The notes: generated by a model from the sequence alone, not told the origin. Positions 28,153 to 39,680 are shown, counted from the stretch's first letter. The stretch is DNA of 64,000 bases from Brachypodius melanocephalos (GCA_013398615.1 VZSR01000245.1:646205-710204), one strand, 5' to 3'. Numbers and translations: made by a program.

Positions 28153-28501
28153 NNNNNNNNNNNNNNNNNNNNNNNNNNNNNNNNNNNNNNNNNNNNNNNN
28201 NNNNNNNNNNNNNNNNNNNNNNNNNNNNNNNNNNNNNNNNNNNNNNNNNNNNNNNNNNNNNNNNNNNNNNNNNNNNNNNNNNNNNNNNNNNNNNNNNNNN
28301 NNNNNNNNNNNNNNNNNNNNNNNNNNNNNNNNNNNNNNNNNNNNNNNNNNNNNNNNNNNNNNNNNNNNNNNNNNNNNNNNNNNNNNNNNNNNNNNNNNNN
28401 NNNNNNNNNNNNNNNNNNNNNNNNNNNNNNNNNNNNNNNNNNNNNNNNNNNNNNNNNNNNNNNNNNNNNNNNNNNNNNNNNNNNNNNNNNNNNNNNNNNN
28501 N
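28153..28501. other. Assembly gap (349 N)
   Basis: Run of N. The right flank is purine-rich (GAGAAAAAAGAGAAAAAG, then GACGAGACGAGAC) and opens at once into a CpG island, so the missing piece is probably GC-rich or simple repeat. Open frames reading through the Ns are artefacts. Confidence 1.
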
Positions 28502-28554
28502 CGCGTAGAGAAAAAAGAGAAAAAGAAAAAGACGAGACGAGACTTGTGGTTGTT

Positions 28555-29475
28555 TTCACAATGCCACAAAGCTGCCCCTTGCTGGCAGGAGAGGCTGCCC
28601 GTGGCGCTGGAGGTGTCCGGGGCTGCCTCGCTCCATCTGGGGGGCGCGGGCCGCTCACCGCGCCTCAAAGGCTGCTCTGAAAGGGGTGATTTGGTGCTCC
28701 TGTGAAACACTCTGCGGTAAATAGCCTTCTTTAAGTGCTTAAGCACCAACGAAAACACTGCTTCTGTGAAAGCCTGGCCACCTTTACAGCTGCTGCTCTT
28801 GGCTTCTCACCTTTTGGGCTCGGGCTTAAGGCCCGCTGCCTGGCCCGGCGCTGGCGGCGTTTCACGCTCCGTGAGGCGCTGCTGAAACCTTTCGAGGGCT
28901 GAGGCGCGGGGGCTGCAGCCGCAGCAGCGCGCCCGCAGCCCGGGACCGTTTTAACTCCTGTGAGACCCTTTACACTTCTCCCCGTCACAGCACACTCTCT
29001 TTGTTCATGTGCTTATCACCAAGATGAAAGCTATTTTCAGTGCTTTTTCTGCTGTCTGTTCGGGTTGGTTTGTCCCGTCGGTTCGGGGGTGGCTGCGGTT
29101 CCCCTGCCGTGGCTCGGGGCTCCCCGCGGCCGCGGCCCCACACAGCGCCGGGAAGCGCCGGGGAAGGGAAACGCAGCGCAGGAAGCCCCGGCCGGGCCGG
29201 CAGGAAAACCGTGAGGAGGCAGGAACAGCACGCAGGAAGGGGCCCGGGGGCCAGGGCAGCGGCAGCGGGAGCGGTGGCCTCGAAAAGGCTCGGAGAGGAA
29301 GGGAGGGTCGTGTTCACCTCCGAACGTGCCCCTCGAGCCGCTGTTGGCCTTTCTGAGGGCTGGGGGCCGCCGTTCCCGGCCTGGGCCGTGTGCTCGGGGC
29401 TGGGGGCCGGCGGGTGTGACTGCGGGTGCCGCTGGAAAGAGCCCGTGCTCGAGTGCAGGGGTGGTCTTTCTTAAA
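28555..29475. promoter_or_regulatory. CpG island next to the assembly gap
   Basis: About 0.9 kb, very GC-rich and CG-dense, probably continuing into the gap. No protein-coding exon is recognised. The many open frames on both strands (up to 154 codons) are low-complexity Arg/Gly/Pro/Ala sequence expected by chance. A good minus-strand donor (CCCAAAAG then GTGAGA, exon side 28,811) and AATAAA hexamers on the plus strand just past the right edge (about 29,478-29,497) suggest productive transcription to the left, such as a noncoding RNA. This is inference. Confidence 0.7.
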
Positions 29476-32400
29476 AGAAATAAAATAACAATAAAAACCA
29501 ACCACGCTTAATTATATTCTGAAATACTAAGGTACTTTGAATCTTCAAACATCAAAATACTTTGAAAATACTCTGAAATACTTTACATGTTTTAACTGGT
29601 TCTGGCTTCTATAGACAGACTCTGCTTTTTGTCTGGAGCTTTAAAACGTTTTCTTTCCGTGCCACCCAGCATACTTCCATAGCGTAGCTGCTGGGCTGAG
29701 TATTGTGTTTCCCCATTCTCGCCGATGCGGTGGGAAAAGGCTTTGCTCACTGAGCCTTTTATGTTAGTTCATCCTATTAAAGCGCCTTGCTTTGTTGTCC
29801 TCTGAACCCTCTTTAATGCCTCTGCATTTTTCAGCAAGTTTAGTGAAAAGAAAAACTTCACCCTGTATCATTAAATAGTCCTGACTAGAGACACATTCAC
29901 TGATGAACTATTTCAAGTTGAAAGAGGCACTGTTCCTTCACTATCACCTTAGTTGTACAGACGAGTTCTCTCTCTCACACCTATGTTATTTATTAGAAGA
30001 ATAAAATTCAAATATTTTTGCTTGGGAAATGGACAGTCTCTGAGACGAAGGTTAATCTGAAAAATTTCCTCAAACAACATTTGCAATATGACATATAAAA
30101 AAAGTAAGAGAGCTGATAAAATGCAAAATATATTGAATTTCTGAGAACACCAGAGTTACACTTTTTGGAACAGAGTTGTAGGCTGCTTTGAAGTAATGTC
30201 TCTGTGCCAACATAGAGGATTTGTTCAAAAGGTGCATGGATGATGATAGAACCCCGATCAGAGAGAGAAATACGCATTAGCTGCAAGCAATTTCTTATCT
30301 TGTGCCTAAACCAGCAATAGAAGTGGGAGTTGTGATGGAAATAAACATGTAAAAATGCTTGGTGTTGGGGAAATGGCTCACATGGATTCCTTGAGCAACA
30401 GGCATCGAAGTGGTCACCAGATTAGCAGAAATCGTTAGACCATAGTTGTGTCTTGCCCGAAAGCAAGAAAGATAACAGTGCAAGCTGTGGTGAATTGTTT
30501 TTCAGCTCTTCATCAGAACATGTTTTCCAGCTAACATCTTGATCCTTCTTCCAAACATGAGGATAGGATTGCACATGTCGGTAATTTTTTTTCTTTCACC
30601 TTAGAGTAACTGATGCAGCAGCATCCAGCTCATCTAAGCACAAGGAAATACTGCAAGTAGCTGGGTAATAATTGACCTGGCAGACTCTCCCCCTTATTCA
30701 AAACAACACAGATACAAGCTCTTTGAATAGTACCACAAAATTCAAAGTATTCACTTGTAAACATCCCTGTGTGTCTATTATACATATCCCTGTGTGGGAG
30801 GGTTCATGAGACCTTGCCCAGAATTGCTCAGGAAGGAATTACAGATCTAAGGATAGAGTTCAAAAGTGAAAATTCTCAAAATCCTCAACTTTGTGTCTGC
30901 ATTACCACAGAGAATTCCTTCATTTCAAGTGGAAAATATCATAGTGTAGTCCAACTGCCTCCCCCAGCAATCCCAAATTGTCCCTGAAACTTGTTCTCCC
31001 ATATACTCTCAATCACAATCTTGTGCCAAATACAATTTTTACGTCATGAAAATTGTTATTACACGTTCTTTGTAACCATATAAATTCTACTTCTGTTGCT
31101 TAAAGTAATTCACACCCTCACCTTCATATTATTTACCTCTGGCTGCTCAGTACGGGCAAGAATCTGTCTGAGACGGTATTCCAGCAATTTACACCACTAT
31201 CCTGCTAAGTCAGGAAGTCTTGGCTTATGCCAAGTGTTTCTGTGTTTAAGAGAGCAAAACTACCTTTAGCAGACAGCTCAGGTCAGGACCTGTAAGTGTC
31301 AGCTGTCAGCTGTGGTTCACACCAGATTTTTCCCAGGTAGCGAAACAGTTTTCATCCATGATTTCACAAAGCCTGGCAGATAATTTAAACCCAGTATTTA
31401 TTTGGTGATTTCTCTCTAGCCTGCATTTTCCAAACGTCCATTTGTTTTCAAAGCCGTGCATTTGGTATTTTAATCCCACTTTTAGCTGAGCAGAGTGATT
31501 CTGAATAAACACTGCAGTTGCTACAGACACATCTTGATATTGAATAGGGTTTGGGTCACACACGTTTCTGATGAGCTGTTTTTATGTACAGTCATTGTAC
31601 CATGCATCTAAAAATGGGTCTTCTCCAAGCAATCATTCACAAAAGCTCAAAATAAATATTGGCCTTTGTATCAGGTTTCCATTATGCGGCTGCTACCCCA
31701 GGCTCAGTGGAAGGTTCACAGAGGGTTGACAGAGCTTTGTGAGCTCTGCTTTATTAGGACTTTTCCAAGCCGGATCATTCCTGGGTGTGGCTGATGGGAT
31801 TTCCTGCCTTTTTGTCTCGTGAAGGTAGCACGGAAACTCCAAGTGCAAGGAAACACTTCCCGCTTTGCTGCCGTGTAGGGCTTTTCAGCAGACTGAGGGA
31901 TCTGGCAGTACCCAGCAGGCTGGGGAGCTCCCATACAATGCTGCATTGTCTATGCACCCCTACCTGCCGCTGCTGCTGCTTTGATACATTTCAAACTTGT
32001 GACACACAAGGATTGTGTCATCCTGGTGCTGCAGGGGAGATAGATGGTCCTTAACACTGTCATTCTCTTCAGTGGTTCACATAAGTCTACACTAATTATG
32101 CTCCAAACTTAATGAAAAACTCAAACCAAACCAAAAAACCAGACAAACAAAACCCCCCAAACACACCCAAACAATCTTTTGGATAATATCGTCATTTATG
32201 TTGCCTCCTTGGCTTTCAGATTTCTCTAGGCACTTCTTATTTTAAAAGAAAACTTGTACAAGTTACTATGCCACGTGCTCTTATAGCTCATGAGTGCAGA
32301 GTGGATTTAATTACTGTTAATTATCATGGAAAATTCTCTGCATAGAGTAATGGTTGAAGGGAGATTTCATGACCCTACGCAATTCTTGCTGACTGTGTAA

Positions 32401-34500
32401 AATGAAATAAAGTTCCATCAGAATAAATCAGATAATAGCTAATAAGCAAACTCTTTCCATCTGTAAATAGAAAGACTGGATTAGAAAATATGTGAAAGCA
32501 AATGATAGGAACTTAATTTAGGTGGTTTTTGTTTGGGGTTTCTATGTTTCTTAAATCTTGACACTTTAGTTCTATTGAATTAATCTCATTTTCAAAAGAA
32601 AAAGAAAACCCAACTAAACATATGGGGAATTATTGAAATACAATAGACGCTTTCCTGGCAAACTTCAGAACCTTGGGGAATTTCCAGCATTTCAGAGCCG
32701 AGCAGGTTACGTAGTTCTAGTTTGCGTACCCATGCTTTTGAATGCTTTGTCTGTTTGACCCTTTTTACAACATCTGATGATGCCTCAGCCCATATAAAAC
32801 ACAATCAGTATTGAGATCTTCCGGGCCAGATTAGGAATTAAGAAATGTTACATTTGGGCAATTCCTGTATTTTGTAGGTGACAGGGTAAGATAAGGATGG
32901 ATAACAGTGTTTTCACACGTTTCTGCTCCCTACTTTTAGTCCTGGCAGCCTGTGGTGTACAGCAAGCCCAAGGTTAGTTCCTGCTGAGTGGTCCGTGGGG
33001 CATTCCAGCTGCAGCTCCTCTCTTGCTCAATAAACACCCTGCCATACCTGGCTCTCACACTGGAATACCTGGGCAGGGAGTTGCCAGGGAAGTAACAGAC
33101 AGATTTTATGATAATTTTCTATCCCTGTTCTATTTCTTGCACTGGAAGAACAGCTAGGAAAAAAATAAACATCAAAGGACCAAGTTGCTCTGAATAATTC
33201 AGGCTATTCTATTTCACGTAGACATTTGGTATAATGCACCTTTTCAGTCCTCGGTTCATTTTCTCTGCCTGTTAGTCACATGGCCATCACCAGGACAAAG
33301 CTGCATGCCCTTTCCACGCACACAGAAGGCACGCCAGGCCTCTGAAGGGTGCTTTCTACATTGCAACCTCAAAACTACCTCTGGCCTTACCTGCTGGTGT
33401 ATGGGAATGCATGGCCATGGCTGAAGACCTGCAGGGTTCCCCCCCCCAGGAGCAGGACAAAATGGCCTTTTCATTTTTCCACAGTAGGAACCCTTACTGT
33501 TACTAATGTTATCATTTTATTACAGGTATTATTGCCTGTCTGAATCTTGTCTACTTGCATGTGCATGTCTATGGAGGAAGCAAATTTCAGTCACCGTGAC
33601 CAGGAGTGTAGGAAATGCTTCCCATGGCCCAGTGCCACACTCTGGGGTGTGCACATCTTTTATTGCGTGAATTACGTAGGGCTTTGAGCTCCCTCCCAGA
33701 GCTGGACACAGTCACCTCCATAGGGGAAGCTGTCATTTTCCACAAGGCCCACAGTGCTTAGATGAGATAAGCAAGGGATACAGAAATACCAGCAAAGGGA
33801 AGGGAAGTGACTCACCTGTGGGCTATCAGCTCCCAGTACAGAATCGGGGTGGTAGTCACAATGGGTCAGTGGCACCATGCTGTGATGACACAGCTCAGCC
33901 CTTGTCACAGGATCTCAGATGTGTGGGACAAACAACCTTAATGCCTGAAAGGCTTCAGGAGCAGAAGGGCCCCAGTTCCTCGGATAAAAACACCCCTTAA
34001 AATTCAGATGTCCCTGTGCATTGCCTCAGCCCCATATATTGCCTTTTTTTACTCACTGGTAGCACAAGAGTTTAACTTGGACTTCTATGGTTTATAAATT
34101 TTTGGTGCTCTGCACAGAAGTGACTTTATCCCTGGGACAAAGCAGTGCTTTCCCTCATGACTGTCAGCACCCAGGGTAAACCATCCCTGCCCAAACGAAG
34201 GCCTGGGCCAAGAGACTCTTTATCTTGTTCACAAATACAGATTTGACGCTTTTTCCAGCTCTGCTCAGGTCAGTAATTAAAAGGCTAGGAAGTGAGCACA
34301 CATGAAATCATTCCTTCCATACAGGCAGACAGATGGAGAGAAATTCCAGCCTGTTTCCACTCTTTTGTCTTCAGGGCATTTTTGGAATTTCCTTCAGGAA
34401 GTGAGGTTATGACCCAGAGCCTTCCTCGGTGAGTAGGCTCTCATTTCCCACAGTAAACCCTGCACAGCGATGACATACAGCACGAGAAGGTGAGGTTTAT
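29476..34500. other. Intergenic, downstream of S1PR1
   Basis: AT-rich DNA between the gap-side CpG island and the S1PR1 3' end. No exon, RNA gene or clear transposon was recognised. Simple A/C-rich sequence at 32.1 kb. Confidence 0.6.
32110..32172. repeat. A/C-rich low-complexity tract
   Basis: Degenerate CAAAC-type repeats (AAACCAAACC, then ACAAACAAAACC and AACACACCC). A similar short tract lies at about 25,608-25,660. Confidence 0.75.
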
Positions 34501-34580
34501 CTTCACTCTCCAACTGCATCCTGTATGAGCTCCATGGAACTTAAAAGTAATTCTGAGAGGGAACAGCCACAAGAAAGGAA

Positions 34581-34928
34581 ATGGAAGTCAAACCTTTGGA
34601 AGAAGTAATGCAGTATCCGTTCAACTACACTGCCGCAGTCTTTACTGGCAGACCCAATGGAGCTCCAGCACTCGCACGGTTGAGGCCATCATTCTGTTTC
34701 AGAAACTTCCTTGACGTTTGCAATAAGCTAAGAACTGAACTTAGGAATTATATTTGTGATACAAGTGAATTACTTCACTTTTCTACTCTAGGCAGTCATG
34801 GTAAAACTGGCAGCCATCTGGTTTTCTTTCTGTTTGTACTTCATTGGCTGTCGGAGGAGGATTGCTACTCTAGAGATTCTTCTAGTGGCATTTCAGCCAT
34901 ACAGCACATGCTGACAAGAAAGCTATAG
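34581..34928 (+). CDS. Hypothetical 115-codon ORF, convergent to S1PR1 (doubtful)
   Basis: ATG in a good context (G at -3, G at +4), then 115 codons to a stop. Two plus-strand AATAAA signals follow at 35,144-35,149 and 35,168-35,173. The predicted protein has no recognised domain; residues near 75-90 are hydrophobic. An ORF of this size can occur by chance, and no splice or conservation evidence is available. If transcribed, it would overlap the S1PR1 3'UTR tail-to-tail. Confidence 0.15.
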   Translation: MEVKPLEEVMQYPFNYTAAVFTGRPNGAPALARLRPSFCFRNFLDVCNKLRTELRNYICDTSELLHFSTLGSHGKTGSHLVFFLFVLHWLSEEDCYSRDSSSGISAIQHMLTRKL

Positions 34929-35099
34929 TCCAAAATTCGCTTTGTATTTTACATGATCCTGTGACATAACACGTTATGTCCCCAAAGAATGGACTTAATC
35001 GCAGCATGTACTAAAATTAAGGAATTCTTTCACTGACTTCTTTGGAAACCACACCTGGCGTGAAACCACCACAATAGTACAAAACTGCTAGTAATCTCA

Positions 35100-36633
35100 T
35101 AATAGAAGCATTTAAAAAATCAGTTTATTAATGTTTAGAAGTCAATAAAGCTATGTGCAAATTGAACAATAAAAGTCAGAAACATTTTAAATACTATTTT
35201 TTAAACCAGAAAAAAAAACCCAACAGTTTAATTGCACTGGAAATTTTACTACAAAGGAAATACATTTTCTTTACAAAATACCAGTCCTAGGACTTGCTGA
35301 TGACTGTAGATAAGTCAATTGCTCTCAGCTATCCCAGATATACCACATTTGTTATAGTAATACTCTAGGCACATGAAGACTCCTGTATCTTATTTACATT
35401 GTACACATTCAACCCTATTAGCACAGGTTAGAAAAACAGAGAAGTAAAAATGATGCAGTAAAACAAATACATTCAATTTAACAACAGGTACTTCTTCCAT
35501 GATAAAATACAGACATCTTTGCTGAAATTATAAACATTAATAAAATGTGCCAAAATTTATTGCATTTTGTTATGGAAGTGCATTTATCTATAGTCATTTC
35601 ACTTCAACTTTCTTCTTATTTTTTCTGAAACCTGACGTACTCTTTTCTAATTTTCCAACTGATTCTTACTTTTGGAAAGACTGTGAACCTGACACTGAAA
35701 TACCCCTACAGTTTTTAGCTCTTCTTACTTAGGCAAAAATCCCATTGTTGTCAATAGTATTTTTTACTATTTTGTAGACTTTCAAGTCATCTTGAAGAGA
35801 AATGTTTAGTTCTTCCTTGCATTTTGCATGATAATGCAGTTTATTTAATGCTATAGAATAAAAAAGGCCATCAAAATATGGGGCCAAATGCCGTTCTGAG
35901 CTACTTCATTAAATCTGACGCAGCCAATGGAATTGTACAGGCGAAAGTAACTGCAGAATCTAGCTCATGGTCTTCAAATGTAATACAGACTGACAGCAAA
36001 AATTCACAGCTATGATCTTGCTAAGTAAAAGCCCAAGAGCTTTGGACTCTGCAAATAAAACCTTATGACTTAACTAAAAGCTCTGCAAAATTATGCCAAT
36101 TATGGTTGTATGGTCTAAGTTACATTTGTGTGATCTCTTTCCATGTTATGTGCTAAACAAACACACTTCTTACCAACGATACCAGAGCCACCACTAAATT
36201 CAATACAGAAAGATCTTTGTGTCAGTGGTTTGCTGTGAAGAGAAAAAACTTCACATTCTTCTCACAGGGAAAAAAAAAAAAAGATTCATTCTCCCTTTCC
36301 CTCCTCCCCCTCTCTCTTTCTCTCACACACACCAGGCATCATTTCACCAAGGCATCAGTCTTTTCAGAGTTACTAAGGAGATTTCAGGATATGAATGCGC
36401 CTGACAATCCTGAGCTGCTTCAGCGCAAAGACAAAACATGCTCCAGGGAAAAAGATTTTTCAAGCCAGAACAGTCTGTCCCATTTCTTGAACTCCAGCCT
36501 CGCAAGTGCACCGTTTGCCTCATTAGAACTAATGCTACTTGCTCACTCAGCCCAACGCTGCTGCTGTGAGCAGGAGGCGTCCCAGCTCCCTGATTTCAGA
36601 GGAAGACTCTGAAATACACCCCCATGGTTACTC
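35100..36633 (-). other. S1PR1: S1PR1 3'UTR (predicted extent)
   Basis: About 1.5 kb after the stop codon, similar to the long 3'UTR known for S1PR1. It includes a pyrimidine-rich stretch on the plus strand at about 36,268-36,330 (A-run, then CT-rich and a short CA run), which is purine-rich in the transcript. Minus-strand AATAAA signals occur at 35,840-35,845, 35,556-35,561 and 35,124-35,129, so alternative ends are possible. Confidence 0.55.
35124..35129 (-). terminator. S1PR1: Polyadenylation signal, likely distal S1PR1 site
   Basis: AATAAA on the minus strand 1.5 kb beyond the stop. A GT-rich stretch (TTGTGGTGGTTT, then GGTGTGGTT) lies about 45-80 nt downstream, resembling a downstream cleavage element. 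The earlier AATAAA signals at 35,840 and 35,556 are alternatives. Confidence 0.5.
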
Positions 36634-37773
36634 CTAAGAAGATGAGGTAACATTGCCCGAAGACATGATGGTTTCAGGGTGGTCACCGTCCTCCTTCTGT
36701 GGGTGCGAGGAGTTGTCAGACTTACTCCGGCTGAACTCCATCCCCCCAATGATTGGCCGTTTGAATTTGGTCCCAGAATCTGCTGGGGGACATTTACAGC
36801 AGCACAAAATCTTGATGAAAGCCCTCCGCATCTCTTTGTTTGTCAAGGTGTAAATGATAGGGTTCGTGGCTGAATTGAGCACGGCCAGTACTAAGAAATA
36901 CTCCGCTTTATAGAGGATGGGGCAGGCCTTCACTTTGCACCCCACATCCAGTAAAAGCAGGATGAACAGAGGAGCCCAGCAGGCAATGAAGACACTCAGG
37001 ACTATGATCACTGTCTTGAGCAAGGCTAGTGACTTTTCTGAGCTCCTAGTAGCTTTGGTAATGTTTTTCCGAAATGTCAGCCTGCGGCTCCTAGTCCTCA
37101 CCATGGAGTAGATCCTGCAGTAGAGGACCACAATAGACAACAAAAGGCCAGTGAAAACGGTTGTGCAAAAGAGAATATAGTGCTTGTGGTAGAGAGGCAG
37201 CACGGTGGAGCAGTTGGACAAGAGGTTCTTGCAGTTCCAGCCCATGATCGGGAGCCCCCCAAGGATGGCGGAGATGACCCAGCACGCGCTGATCAGCAAG
37301 AAGGAGCGGAAGCTGTTGCTGCCATTGTGGAGTTTCATCTTCAGCATGGTGATGTATCTCTCGATGGCAATGGCCAACAAGCTGAACACAGAAGCTGACA
37401 AGGCAACAAACATGCTGCCTTCTCTTACAAACCACTGGTTGGGGGTCAGGCTGTAGGTTTTGTGTCCAGATAGCAGGAGGTTGGCAGTGTAAGCCACACC
37501 AGCCAGCAAGTCTGAAAGAGCCAAGTTCCCAATGAAATAGTACATGGGTCTGTGAAACTTCTTGGTTTTCCAGATGGTAAGCAAGACAAAAATGTTCTCT
37601 AAAATTATAAAGCAGCAAATGATGATAAAAACCACCGACGTCACTTTAATTCCAGTGTCCACGCTCTCATTTAGCTTTCCCGTGTAATTATAATGCTCTT
37701 TGATGACATAGTTGACATCAGTGTTGGTGGGGTTGCTGGTGACCTTCTGCGGGGCAGTGGTGCCGGAGTTCAT
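36634..37773 (-). CDS. S1PR1: Sphingosine-1-phosphate receptor 1 (complete, single coding exon)
   Basis: Class A GPCR of 379 residues (human is 382). It binds extracellular sphingosine-1-phosphate and signals through Gi in endothelium and lymphocytes (family knowledge). Visible features: N-glycosylation sequon NYT at residue 29 and a second sequon at 35; seven hydrophobic segments near 44-66, 77-101, 116-137, 157-175, 199-220, 251-275 and 290-310; ligand-contact residues N98, R117, E118, M121, F122 and W266, matching human positions plus 3; the ERY variant of the DRY motif at 138-140; NPIIY at 304-308. Cysteines 181/188 and 279/284 match the two receptor-specific extracellular disulfides. T233 in RRLTF matches the human Akt site. 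The palmitoylation cluster CCCKC is at 324-328, followed by a Ser-rich tail. The start is the first in-frame ATG of the exon, with A at -3. The first 20 or so residues differ most from mammals. No frameshift or internal stop. Identification is near certain. Confidence 0.99.
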   Translation of the reverse strand: MNSGTTAPQKVTSNPTNTDVNYVIKEHYNYTGKLNESVDTGIKVTSVVFIIICCFIILENIFVLLTIWKTKKFHRPMYYFIGNLALSDLLAGVAYTANLLLSGHKTYSLTPNQWFVREGSMFVALSASVFSLLAIAIERYITMLKMKLHNGSNSFRSFLLISACWVISAILGGLPIMGWNCKNLLSNCSTVLPLYHKHYILFCTTVFTGLLLSIVVLYCRIYSMVRTRSRRLTFRKNITKATRSSEKSLALLKTVIIVLSVFIACWAPLFILLLLDVGCKVKACPILYKAEYFLVLAVLNSATNPIIYTLTNKEMRRAFIKILCCCKCPPADSGTKFKRPIIGGMEFSRSKSDNSSHPQKEDGDHPETIMSSGNVTSSS

Positions 37774-37904
37774 GGTGCCTGGCTGGGGACTGCTCCCCCA
37801 GCGGCCACCGGATGGTGACACCGACCGCAAACCCGGGGCTGCCCCGCTGCTCCTTGGCCCGACAGCCTGCCCGGCACTGCTGCACAGCCTCACAAACTGC
37901 AGCC
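37774..37904 (-). other. S1PR1: S1PR1 exon 2 5'UTR and splice acceptor
   Basis: The minus strand reads a pyrimidine-rich run ending TTGTTCTCAG at 37,905, a good 3' splice site. About 131 nt of GC-rich sequence follow before the ATG at 37,773, with no ATG in any frame of that leader. Vertebrate S1PR1 has a noncoding first exon and the whole CDS in exon 2, which fits. The reading frame stays open upstream of the ATG but has no methionine codon, so translation is expected to start at 37,773. Confidence 0.8.
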
Positions 37905-39177
37905 CTGAGAACAAGAGGCATAAAAACCAGACTTAAAAGAACGAAGACAAATAGTAGAAGACAATAGCAAATGCTAAAGGGTTTAAGTAATCTGCTGGTT
38001 TAACTGTGCATCAGACTCATAAATGTATTCACATATGAATCAGTTTCATTCAGCTGGTAAAACACATTTTAAAAGGTGGTTAGGCACATTCAATAGGTAA
38101 AGCTAATAAGACAAAAAAAGTTCTGTCACGCAGAACTGAACAAGTTGGAGTCAGCAAGGACTGCATTACTGGACTTCTTCCAACACAAAAGATCTCAAAG
38201 CTCCCCAGGAGTAAGTTCTAGTCTTTTTTCTTCAGCGGGAAATACAACAGCAGAGATTTTAAAAGGGAACGGACTTGTTTGATTAGATTTAATTCCAAAT
38301 GTATGAAACTCTGCACAGAAATTACTTGACAGGAGACTTGTATTCTCCTCCATTAATAAAGCCTGAATGCACTTTGAAAGGCAGTAGTTACGCAATTTAC
38401 TGATGCCATCTCAAACAGTGGCGAATTCACTGATGTAAATATAAACAAGAGGTCATCTCAAAGCTGTAAACAGGTAAGGGGTGCCCTTGCTAAATACAAG
38501 TAAGAACATGCTTTACAAAACCCTCAGCAGTAAAAAGTTTAGAAAAGCAAGAAAAATAAGCTAGAGAGCAAGCTCATTCCATGGGTCTGAAACAAAGAAT
38601 GTCAAAAAAACCCCTTGCATTTAAATAACTAGTATTTCAAGCTTTTGAAATGGGCATAATTAAGGAATACACATATAGATGGAACTCTCTTTACATATAA
38701 AGTTTTGTAGTGGACATTTAAAAAGAATTAAACCCATAATATCATGCAAGGAAAGAAGAACAGGCAGATTTCTGTATCTGATAAATTCCAGCCTAAACGG
38801 GGCAAAGCAAGAGGTGCGAGACCAGTGCATTCGGCTTCCTGCTCTATTCCCTATTCCTGGGCACCAGTCCACATCGCTCCCGGGCGAAAACTCCCATCCC
38901 TTCTGTCCCGCACCGCTCGTGTCCCGCAGCGCTCCGAGGCTCAGCCTGGCACCGCTCCTGCTCCGCTCGGGTCTCCAGCGCGCGTGGCTCCCGTTCCGCA
39001 CCGCCTCTGCCGGACCCGGCCCGCAGCCGGGCACGCCGGCGCCCAGGTAGCCTCCTCCCCACCCCGTCTGTTTCGTTTCATGGCCCCGGGGGTCGCGCCG
39101 AGCGGCGACCTCAGCGCTGGGACTGCAGGCGTCCCCGCGGTGCAGGGGGTGCCCGGCCGCCGCTGCCCAAGCCTTAC
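37905..39177 (-). other. S1PR1: S1PR1 intron 1 (predicted)
   Basis: Predicted intron of 1,273 bp between a GTAAGG donor (39,177 downward) and the CAG acceptor at 37,905. Most of it is AT-rich; the part from about 38.85 kb up enters the CpG island. The size is of the order expected for the single S1PR1 intron. Both sites were chosen by eye; no transcript evidence was available. Confidence 0.6.
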
Positions 39178-39680
39178 CTCGCTCAAGCGCGGCGCGGAGC
39201 CCAGACCGACCCCGCACATCTTGCGTGCCCGCGAACCAACTCCGCTGGGCGGGCTGGGGGGCTCGGTGGTTTTGTTTCTGCTGCGGCTCTCCACCCCGTT
39301 TCTTATTCCGTCTCCTCCCCGCACGGAGTTCCACAGACCGCCCGCGGGACCCTCCCGCCGCCCCGGCCCTGCCCCGCCCCGTCCCGCCCCGCTCCGCCGG
39401 GCCGTCAGCAGCCTCGGGCAGACCCCGCGGGGTCGCGGCAGGCCCAGGGCAGAGGAAGGCGTGAGGCCAAGAACTCCACCGCGGGACCCCATCGCCCTGC
39501 CGGCCGGGGGACGCGGGGAAGGGACGCCGCGGCCGGGCTGCAGCCGTCCCTGACCTGGAGCCGCCGCCACCCGGCGTTCCGGACAAGGAGGTGTTGGTAC
39601 GGCCCGGCCAGCTCCGAGCACGGCTCCTGCGCCTCGCGGGGTGCCGGGGGCAGCTCCCTGCCCGCCCGTCCGTCCTTCTT
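38850..39680. promoter_or_regulatory. S1PR1: CpG island, S1PR1 promoter region
   Basis: About 0.8 kb of strongly GC-rich DNA with dense CG dinucleotides between AT-rich flanks, placed where the S1PR1 first exon and promoter should be. At 39,370-39,396 there are several CCCCGCCCC/CCCGCCCC repeats, which are SP/KLF-type GC boxes. KLF2 is a known activator of S1PR1; direct use of these boxes is inference. No convincing TATA box was seen on the minus strand, as is usual for a CpG-island promoter. Long open frames here on both strands (up to 345 codons) come from the GC richness. Confidence 0.75.
39178..39340 (-). other. S1PR1: S1PR1 noncoding exon 1 (predicted; 5' end approximate)
   Basis: The minus strand reads GCTTGAGCGAG then GTAAGGC at 39,178/39,177, a strong donor inside the CpG island and 1.27 kb upstream of the exon 2 acceptor. 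The 5' limit is a guess, set just downstream of the GC-box cluster at 39,370-39,396. The exon contains an ATG at 39,217-39,219 that would open a short upstream ORF across the junction (see findings). Other donors in the island are possible. Confidence 0.55.

Noticed and set aside
28108..28758. Frames of 216 and 179 codons on the minus strand
   Set aside because: They run through 349 unknown bases; the real flanking pieces are short and unrecognised.
29037..29501. Frames of 154 and 144 codons in the 29-kb CpG island
   Set aside because: Mutually overlapping low-complexity translations from GC-rich DNA.
37091..37618. 175-codon frame on the same strand inside S1PR1, and plus-strand frames across it
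   Set aside because: Alternate-frame shadows of the receptor CDS with no domain of their own.
37774..37914. 47-residue N-terminal extension of S1PR1 (426-codon open frame)
   Set aside because: The extension has no ATG (its apparent start is a TTG), and the splice acceptor at 37,904/37,905 cuts it. The ATG at 37,773 fits the family length.
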